Shown here one piece after another: positions 14,616 through 19,963 of a DNA stretch of 19,963 bases. Numbering within the stretch: the stretch's first letter is position 1; every line of letters begins with the position of its first letter. The notes under the pieces were generated by a model. It saw only the letters and a list, made by a program, of their open reading frames with translations. It searched no databases and was not told the DNA's origin. This DNA is from Chloroflexota bacterium (lineage in GTDB: Bacteria > Chloroflexota > Dehalococcoidia > UBA2247 > RBG-13-53-26), in the NCBI GenBank assembly GCA_003650185.1, contig QMOF01000011.1, forward strand, positions 1-19,963. The letters run 5' to 3'. A program made the translations under genes and the position numbers.

Positions 14616-16070
14616 GTGCACCAGCAATCGGATAGTGAAAGGTCCAATGAACTGGAACATGTTTTCTACCCGCGGTCCGTGGCTGTCCTCGGCGCTTCCA
14701 CGGAGGAGCAGAAAGTAGGCTCCCGCTGGATGATGGCCTTTCTCAGCGACCGCTTCCAGGGTGAGGTCTACGGCGTAAACCCCGGTGGCGGGGAGGTCTT
14801 TGGCCGGAAGCTATATCCCAACCTGACGTCGATCCCGGGGCCGGTCGACCTGGTGGTCGCCTGCATACCGCGAGCGCAGGTGCTGGAGGCACTTGATGAC
14901 TGTGCCGCCAAGGGCATCAAGGCCATTCAGTTCTTCACCGCGGGGTTCAAAGAGACAGGCGACCAGGGATGGGCAGAGGTGGAGCAGGAGATGGTTCGGC
15001 GGGCCAGGCGCGGCCGGTTCAGGATCATCGGCCCAAACTGCTTTGGTGTGTACTGCCCCGAGCACGGAGTGCCCTACGGGCCGTGGATACCCTCGGGGAA
15101 GGTGGGACGTATCGGCTACATCTCCCAGAGCGGCGGTCACGCTGGCAAGATGCTGGAGATTGGTCTCACCCGTGGCATCAGCTTCAGCAAGGTAGTCAGC
15201 ATGGGGAACGGTTCTGACCTCGGCAGCGCTGACTACCTCGATTACCTGGCCGCCGACGCCAAGACCGAGATTATCGGCATGTACCTGGAGGGCCCGCCGG
15301 ACAGTCGCAGGCTGTTTGAGTCGCTCCGGGCTGTCTCTCCAAACAAGCCGGTGGTGGTCTGGAAGGGAGGTAACACGGAGGCAGGAGCCAAAGCTATCGC
15401 CTCCCATACCGGCGCCCTGGCCGCATCCGGCAGCGTGTGGTCGGCAGCACTGGGACAGGCAGGCGCTATAGAGGTCCGCGGCCTGGACGAGCTTGCCGAC
15501 ACCCTGCTGCTGCTTCAGAACGTCGGCCGCCTCGACAAGAGCAACCTAGGCATAGTCTGCGGCCTGATCGACGGCGGTGGCGGCGAAGCGGTGCTTACCG
15601 GGGACGCCTGCGCCTGGCTTGGCCTGAATGTTCCCAACTTCACCGAGAAGACCAGCAGAGCGCTGCTCGACCTTCTCGGGCAGGTGGGCAGTGTGCTCTG
15701 CAATCCGGTGGACATCAGCCAGCGCTGGGGCGATCCACGGGTCCTGGAGCAGACCATGGAGCTCATCACGGCGGACCCGAACATCGACCTGCTGCTGGTC
15801 TACCAGAATGCCGATATACTGGCGAGGTTCCTGCCCCCGGATATCGTCGACGACTTGAACAGCGTTATCATCAGCTTTGCCTTGAGGCGAGAGAAACCGG
15901 TAGTGGTGGTACTGCCGCCCGGATCCGTGGAGACGAGGCGGCTGGAAATCGAGTCCCGCCTGGCCCAGGAGGGAATATGCGTCTATCACTCTGTGGACCG
16001 GGCCGCCAGGGCCATCTACAACGTCCGCCGCTACTGCGCCATGCAGCGGGCCAGGTCCGTCGTTGGCTGA
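14616..16070 (+). CDS. ADP-forming acyl-CoA synthetase, alpha-subunit-like CoA-binding protein
   Basis: The 484-residue protein has the three domains of the alpha half of NDP-forming acyl-CoA synthetases. The CoA-binding Rossmann domain comes first (FYPRSVAVLGAS, near 17-28, to GPNCFGVYCP). A succinyl-CoA-synthetase-like domain follows from GRIGYISQSGGHAGKML (164-180), with the phosphorylatable active-site histidine in ASHTGALAAS (His264). The third domain contains GLIDGGGGEA and NPVDISQ. These enzymes convert acyl-CoA, ADP and phosphate to acid, CoA and ATP. The ATP-grasp beta domain is absent and no beta gene lies nearby, so a distant partner or another role is needed. It starts at GTG with CGGAGG 9 bases upstream; no in-frame ATG precedes the conserved region. 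The phosphodiesterase gene follows after 77 bases. Confidence 0.9.
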   Translation: MHQQSDSERSNELEHVFYPRSVAVLGASTEEQKVGSRWMMAFLSDRFQGEVYGVNPGGGEVFGRKLYPNLTSIPGPVDLVVACIPRAQVLEALDDCAAKGIKAIQFFTAGFKETGDQGWAEVEQEMVRRARRGRFRIIGPNCFGVYCPEHGVPYGPWIPSGKVGRIGYISQSGGHAGKMLEIGLTRGISFSKVVSMGNGSDLGSADYLDYLAADAKTEIIGMYLEGPPDSRRLFESLRAVSPNKPVVVWKGGNTEAGAKAIASHTGALAASGSVWSAALGQAGAIEVRGLDELADTLLLLQNVGRLDKSNLGIVCGLIDGGGGEAVLTGDACAWLGLNVPNFTEKTSRALLDLLGQVGSVLCNPVDISQRWGDPRVLEQTMELITADPNIDLLLVYQNADILARFLPPDIVDDLNSVIISFALRREKPVVVVLPPGSVETRRLEIESRLAQEGICVYHSVDRAARAIYNVRRYCAMQRARSVVG

Positions 16071-16147
16071 CACGTGCAGCAGCCTACGCCCAGGCCGCTG
16101 AATGAGACCGACAGCTTGATTCATTCCGTGAGGAGGTGAGACGAGAG

Positions 16148-16630
16148 ATGAAGCTTGGCATAGTCTCTGACACGCACGACAACCTGCCCATGATCGCCAG
16201 AGCAGTGGAACTGTTCAACCGCGAGAAGGTAGACCTGGTGGTCCACGCCGGGGACTTCGTGTCGCCGTTCACTGCCGACAGGCTCCAGGGACTCCAGGCG
16301 AGACTGGTCGGGGTATTCGGCAATAACGATGGAGACAGGCCACTCCTTGTCCGCAGGTTCGAGTCAATCGGCGAGATACGCGACGACCACTGTGAGCTGG
16401 AGCTTGACGGCAGGAAGATCGCGGTGATGCACCAGCCCAGGTTCCTCGAGGCGCTCGTCGTCAGCGGCAGGTATGACCTGATTATCTATGGACATACCCA
16501 CCAGGTCGATATCCGGCGCGGCTCCACGGTAGTCGTCAATCCAGGCGAATGCGCCGGTTGGCTGACGGACATGCCAACGGTTGCTGTTATCGACCTGACC
16601 ACGATGGAGCCATCGCTCTTTCCCTTGTAG
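16148..16630 (+). CDS. MJ0936/YfcE-type metallophosphoesterase
   Basis: The 160-residue protein is a small calcineurin-like phosphodiesterase, which hydrolyses phosphodiester bonds with two metal ions. The full ligand set is present: Asp8 and His10 in SDTHDN, Asp36 in AGDF, Asn60 and Asp61 in GNND, His95 in MHQP, and His116 and His118 in GHTH. Its length is normal for the family. The ATG at 16148 was chosen because AGGAGGTGA (16131-16139) is its ribosome-binding site; the GTG at 16136 in the same frame lies inside that site. The physiological substrate is unknown. It may be co-transcribed with the CoA-ligase subunit upstream, since no promoter was seen in the 77-base gap. Confidence 0.92.
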   Translation: MKLGIVSDTHDNLPMIARAVELFNREKVDLVVHAGDFVSPFTADRLQGLQARLVGVFGNNDGDRPLLVRRFESIGEIRDDHCELELDGRKIAVMHQPRFLEALVVSGRYDLIIYGHTHQVDIRRGSTVVVNPGECAGWLTDMPTVAVIDLTTMEPSLFPL

Positions 16631-16676
16631 CCCAAGGCGCTTCCATAGAAGGCAGACTCAGGCCGGCCCCCATTGT

Positions 16677-16705
16677 TTGGGTGCGGCTGCGAACACCGCT
16701 ATAAT
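16677..16705 (+). promoter_or_regulatory. Promoter of the multi-cysteine ferredoxin gene
   Basis: A perfect -10 box TATAAT (16700-16705) lies 17 bases after TTGGGT (16677-16682), a weak -35 box. Transcription would start near 16711, about 30 bases before the ATG, just ahead of AAGGAGGTAA. Confidence 0.6.
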
Positions 16706-16741
16706 GGACGCGGTGCTAATTTGACCTAAGGAGGTAACCAG

Positions 16742-17743
16742 ATGACAGAGAGCGACGTCTACGAACGCCTGGCCGACATGGAAGAGAAAGAGGACGTGGT
16801 CGGCATACCGAAGACCCCTGCTTTCCTGAAGCTCCTTCGTCTTCAGTTCACACCCGAAGAGGCCCGATTGGCCGTCGAAATAGGTCTGACAGGAGGCACG
16901 CTGGAGCAGATATCCCAGAAGACCGGCATCGACAAGTCGTCCCTGAAACAGAAGCTCCTCACCATGGCCGACAAGGGGACGGTATTCTACGATCCAGCCC
17001 TGGAGGAGCCGGTGTACAAAGTGGTGGGAAGCGCTGCGCCGGGGCTCGTGGAGACGGGCCTCTGGGGCAACATCAAGTACCCTTTCACCGTTGAGCTCGG
17101 CAAGGCGCTGTACACGGTGCTGCAGGAGTGGTCAACCCAGAAGCTGTGCACCCTGGGGTTCCCTTTTGCACCCGTATGGGCCGCCCTAGACGCGCTGCCC
17201 TCGGATGCTCAGCCTTCTGAGAACCTTGCCGAAGTCCTCAAACCAGAAGGCCACTGGAGCGTATCCCCCTGTCCCTGCCGTCTTTCCGGTTGGCTGGTCG
17301 GGATGGAACCCCGCTGCGAGCACCTGCTGGAGACCTGTCTCCACTCCGGTGCTCTCAGTCGATGGACGGTGAAGCACGGGCTGGCCCGCGAGCTAACGTA
17401 TGAGCAGATGGTAGACCTGCTGCGAAGAGCAAGCCAGGACGGCCTGGTACAGACCCTGAACATACAGAACTGCGTGTGCAATTGCTGCCGCGACTGCTGT
17501 CCCATCTTTGCTGGCCTCAACAAACAGGGTGTGCAAACGCTGATACCGTCACCCTTTGTGGCCCAGGTGGACGAAGAAGCGTGCAGCGCTTGCGGTGATT
17601 GCGCCGACCGTTGCCCCGTGGGCGCTGTAACGGTCGATGGGTTCGCCAGCGTCGATGCGGGCAAGTGCCTCGGTTGCGGCGTGTGCGTCACCGGCTGTAG
17701 CACAGGGGCGCTAAGCCTGGCAAGACGGGCCGCGACTTCATAG
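16742..17743 (+). CDS. 4Fe-4S ferredoxin-domain protein with winged-helix start and extra cysteine clusters
   Basis: The 333-residue protein is modular. Residues 37-95 resemble a winged helix (EEARLAVEIGLTGGTLEQIS, IDKSSLKQKLLTMADKG, then a strand pair). Residues 170-255 carry a cysteine-rich centre: PCPCR (Cys177, 179), Cys192, Cys199, then NCVCNCCRDCCP (Cys244 to 253). The C-terminus is a classic two-cluster ferredoxin: CSACGDCADRC (281-291) and CLGCGVCVTGC (309-319), each expected to hold one [4Fe-4S] cluster. It has 19 cysteines and no signal peptide, so it is probably a cytoplasmic electron carrier. The central cysteines suggest a third metal or cluster site and recall a group of uncharacterised anaerobe ferredoxins; that recall is from memory. 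AAGGAGGTAA and a TATAAT promoter precede it. Its redox partner is unknown. Confidence 0.85.
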   Translation: MTESDVYERLADMEEKEDVVGIPKTPAFLKLLRLQFTPEEARLAVEIGLTGGTLEQISQKTGIDKSSLKQKLLTMADKGTVFYDPALEEPVYKVVGSAAPGLVETGLWGNIKYPFTVELGKALYTVLQEWSTQKLCTLGFPFAPVWAALDALPSDAQPSENLAEVLKPEGHWSVSPCPCRLSGWLVGMEPRCEHLLETCLHSGALSRWTVKHGLARELTYEQMVDLLRRASQDGLVQTLNIQNCVCNCCRDCCPIFAGLNKQGVQTLIPSPFVAQVDEEACSACGDCADRCPVGAVTVDGFASVDAGKCLGCGVCVTGCSTGALSLARRAATS

Positions 17744-17825
17744 AGCTACCCAGCGCACCCAGCGGGCCATCGGGGAAGGCGGCTTGGCAGGATACCGCGG
17801 TCGTGTGCCTCACGCCGGAGGCTTG

Positions 17826-18272
17826 TTAGCCAAAGCCCCTGACATAGTCCACCAGGTCTCCCTGCTCAAAGCCCAGCCTGGCGAGCATCCTCTTGAGAGC
17901 GTCGTCGTTCTGGCGTACCATGAGCCGACACTTGATGCCCCGCCGGCGGCACGCCTCGATGAAGGACTCCATCAGCGCACTGCCGACGCCCCGACCCTGA
18001 TAGTCCGGGTCGACCCCGATGATGTTGATCCAGCCACTCAGGGGCAGGGCATATTCGGCGCCCATGATGACCCCTATGATAAAGCCGACGACCTTGCCGT
18101 CTACCTCGGCCACGAAGGAGAGCGGCGGATAGTAGGTCCTGAAGTGACTACTGACCTTCTGGGGCCAGCTCACTGCTCGCTGCTTCCCCACGATCCGTCT
18201 GTCTATCTCGACCATGGCGGCCATATCGGTATTTGTGATTGTGCGGATTCTGACCGCTTCAACTGGCTGCAT
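17826..18272 (-). CDS. GNAT-family N-acetyltransferase, RimI-like
   Basis: The 148-residue protein is a single GNAT domain. It shows the N-terminal IRTITNTDMAAMVEI, the strand FVAEVDGKVVGFIIG, motif A with the acetyl-CoA pyrophosphate loop YQGRGVGSALM (91-101), and a C-terminal LARLGFEQ helix. Such enzymes transfer acetyl from acetyl-CoA to an amine; similarity to RimI-type N-terminal acetyltransferases is general only, so the substrate is open. The ATG at 18272 was chosen since GAGGTG lies 6 bases before it. Another ATG at 18296 in the same frame lacks a usable site, and the rest of the open frame (to 18455) overlaps the membrane-protein gene upstream. It lies 79 bases downstream of that gene on the same strand. 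Confidence 0.88.
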   Translation of the reverse strand: MQPVEAVRIRTITNTDMAAMVEIDRRIVGKQRAVSWPQKVSSHFRTYYPPLSFVAEVDGKVVGFIIGVIMGAEYALPLSGWINIIGVDPDYQGRGVGSALMESFIEACRRRGIKCRLMVRQNDDALKRMLARLGFEQGDLVDYVRGFG

Positions 18273-18351
18273 GCTTAACACCTCGCCCGCGTGCATCCTG
18301 ACATTACCACGTTTGCTCCGCACCGTCCAGTGTGGGGCAACGGCTCTTGTG

Positions 18352-19842
18352 CTACCCGCCCGCCGCGGCCGCGGGCAAGGGTTGAGCAACGACCCTGGGG
18401 CCAGGTGGGCTCCGGTACTCCAGCAGCACGAGCCCGAACACCAGGAGAGACGCAAAGTAGAAATAGCACGAATAGCTGCGCCAGGCGAAGAAGAAAGGAA
18501 GCGCGGCCAGCACCAGGCCCACGTAAGGATACCTGTACCCGGTGCGATAGTACCACAGCGCCCCTAACGCCAGGACGACAGCCTCCATAATCATGAATAT
18601 GACGGGGTTCGGGGGGAGAATCCCGGCTATAGAGAATGCCACCACCCCTACACCCCGAGGAAACATCGGATCGAGGACGGGCGCCATGACGCCCTCCAGC
18701 CAGTGCTGCGAAGCGTCAAAAACAAAAGGCATGTTTATGATGGCAAATACACCCATCATCGTACTCACCGAGGCAAACACCGGCCTCCAGCCCCGTTCCC
18801 GAAGGAGCAGAATGAGGAAGAATACAGCATAGATCCAGGCGATCTGCTTGGTGGCAGCAGCCAGCCCCACGAAAACGGAGGCCAGCAGCAGGCGCGACCG
18901 CAGCATCCAACCCAACAAGACGAACAGGACGTAAAGGGTGTCGGTCGTACCCGTGGCGATGAGATTCCACAGCACCACGCTGACCAGGAACGCGACCACC
19001 GCCCAGGGACGTAAGGCCGACGGGGCTCGCCACAGCACAATGCCTGCCGCAGCTAGAGCGCAAATCAGATAGAAGATCCTCAAGTCCTCCAGGCCAAGGG
19101 CCACGAAAGGTGTCTGAAACAGGAAGGAGCCCGCCGGGTAGCTTACCTTGGACTCAAACTCCGCAGGTGGACCGTTCCCCAATTCCCTGGCCTCGCGCAG
19201 CACGTCGTTTAGTTCATCCTCCGAAGGATAAGGGAACACCTCGGCGAAATCGCCCTTCTTGAGCGGGGTAACAGTAGCAGCAGGAAGACCCCGCTCGTCC
19301 AGGGCAGCAACGATGTCAGCCTCGGTGTAGGGGTTCTCCCCTTCGAGCAATCTCTCGCTGGCCTGGTGGCTCATCGCGGTAGCGTCGTTGTAGCGGAAGT
19401 AACCTGTCACTTCGTCGGTCAGTCGCGTCCCCCTCAGGGTGCCCGTTTCCAGCAGGTGCAAGCCCAGCAGCTCTGCAATGCCTACAGCAGCCAGCAACAC
19501 CGTGACCACTACCACCCCCCGCTTGAGCTGTCTCAGCCACGGCCGCAGCCACCTGTCCACGGGAGGCACCGCCATGAGGAAGATGAGGGCAAACCAACTA
19601 AACCACAGTGCCATGCAAAGCCCGATGATAGCCACGTTACCCCCGCGACCGAAGACCCAGTAGAGAGACTCCGCCAGTAGCTGGAGGGGCATGGCCAGGA
19701 AGAGTAACGTCAGCCGCGGTGGCACGGCTTCCGTTGCTTCCCATATCTTCGGAATCCGCAGTGATTGAACAAGAGCGCCCATCACGTCGTGCCCAATGTC
19801 AAAATAGAAGCCGACCCGCTCCTGCTCCCCGGTTGCAGCCAA
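18352..19842 (-). CDS. Polytopic membrane protein, GT-C/DUF2029-like glycosyltransferase
   Basis: The 496-residue protein has roughly 10-12 membrane helices and one large extracytoplasmic loop (about 145-235) containing RYNDATAMSHQASERLLEGENPYTEAD. Long loops after the first helices, with acidic and aromatic residues near ENPYT, are typical of GT-C polyprenol-phosphate-sugar transferases that build cell-surface glycans. Later helices hold LIATGTTDTLYVLFVLLG and ATKQIAWIYAVFFLILLL. No nucleotide-sugar (GT-A or GT-B) motif is present. The start is uncertain: the frame begins at TTG 19842 with no strong ribosome-binding site and a stop just upstream; ATG 19782 is an alternative. It lies upstream of the GNAT gene on the same strand. 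Function is inferred from topology and loop style. Confidence 0.7.
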   Translation of the reverse strand: MAATGEQERVGFYFDIGHDVMGALVQSLRIPKIWEATEAVPPRLTLLFLAMPLQLLAESLYWVFGRGGNVAIIGLCMALWFSWFALIFLMAVPPVDRWLRPWLRQLKRGVVVVTVLLAAVGIAELLGLHLLETGTLRGTRLTDEVTGYFRYNDATAMSHQASERLLEGENPYTEADIVAALDERGLPAATVTPLKKGDFAEVFPYPSEDELNDVLREARELGNGPPAEFESKVSYPAGSFLFQTPFVALGLEDLRIFYLICALAAAGIVLWRAPSALRPWAVVAFLVSVVLWNLIATGTTDTLYVLFVLLGWMLRSRLLLASVFVGLAAATKQIAWIYAVFFLILLLRERGWRPVFASVSTMMGVFAIINMPFVFDASQHWLEGVMAPVLDPMFPRGVGVVAFSIAGILPPNPVIFMIMEAVVLALGALWYYRTGYRYPYVGLVLAALPFFFAWRSYSCYFYFASLLVFGLVLLEYRSPPGPRVVAQPLPAAAAGG

Positions 19843-19963
19843 CCTGAGCCCATGCCTTCGAGCTTAGCAGCAGTGCTCAGTGCCAGGACTTTCGGCTGGT
19901 CAATACATGGGGCAAGTGCCACAGTCTCAGCAGTTGGCCTTGCGGCCGAGCCCCTGGACCAAG

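Noticed and set aside
18352..18385. GC-rich palindrome near CCGCGGCCGCGG as a terminator
   Set aside because: It lies inside the last codons of the membrane-protein gene and encodes its Ala/Gly-rich tail; no T tract follows.

Overview
The window is about 20 kb of fairly GC-rich bacterial DNA with a strong Shine-Dalgarno habit: AAGGAGG or AGGAGG lies 5-9 bases before most starts, which settled several start choices. Gene content (a lone crotonase, an unlinked ADP-forming CoA-ligase alpha subunit, a cysteine-free HesB-like protein, a ferredoxin with extra cysteine clusters, a lipoprotein-type zinc-binding protein and a surface protein anchored by a C-terminal membrane helix) suggests an anaerobic or facultative monoderm. 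A Chloroflexota (Dehalococcoidia-like) origin is my best guess. It is an inference from gene style; there is no rRNA or other marker here to prove it.

Layout. 1-1512 (+): a crotonase-family enzyme with its own candidate promoter, then a 100-residue helical hypothetical protein. 1513-1879: a non-coding stretch with an 11-C homopolymer and two short palindromes. 1880-2452 (+): a four-helix membrane protein. 2519-5557 (-): a compact metal-uptake operon in the order Fur/Zur regulator, metal-binding lipoprotein, ABC ATPase, ABC permease. It has a TTGACA-N17-TAGACT promoter and a perfect 7+5+7 palindrome just downstream, the best regulatory signal in the window. 5848-9813 (-): a 1,321-residue secreted protein with eleven tandem ~102-residue Ig-like repeats, a fibronectin-III-like domain and a C-terminal membrane anchor. 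9814-10288 is non-coding. 10289-10627 (+): the cysteine-free HesB/IscA-like protein with a structured leader. 10764-11228 (-): a universal stress protein. 11229-11696 is non-coding with a candidate promoter. 11697-14479 (+): a metallo-beta-lactamase-fold hydrolase followed by a two-gene ABC-2 exporter, probably one operon. 14616-16630 (+): the CoA-ligase alpha-subunit homologue and an MJ0936/YfcE-type phosphodiesterase. 16742-17743 (+): a winged-helix/ferredoxin fusion with a perfect TATAAT. 17826-19842 (-): a GNAT acetyltransferase downstream of a GT-C-like polytopic membrane protein. 1-277 and 19843-19963 hold no gene that I can support.

How the genes work together. The clear functional unit is the Fur/Zur-regulated zinc (or manganese) uptake operon. 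The MBL hydrolase, ABC ATPase and permease probably form a second unit. The crotonase, the CoA-ligase alpha subunit and the ferredoxin fit acyl-CoA and electron-transfer metabolism but are not adjacent. I found no phage, insertion sequence, CRISPR array, tRNA or rRNA. I see no convincing new multi-gene system. The items most worth follow-up are the repeat protein with its uneven cysteine distribution, the multi-cysteine ferredoxin, the ATA start of the permease, and the cysteine-free HesB protein with its leader.
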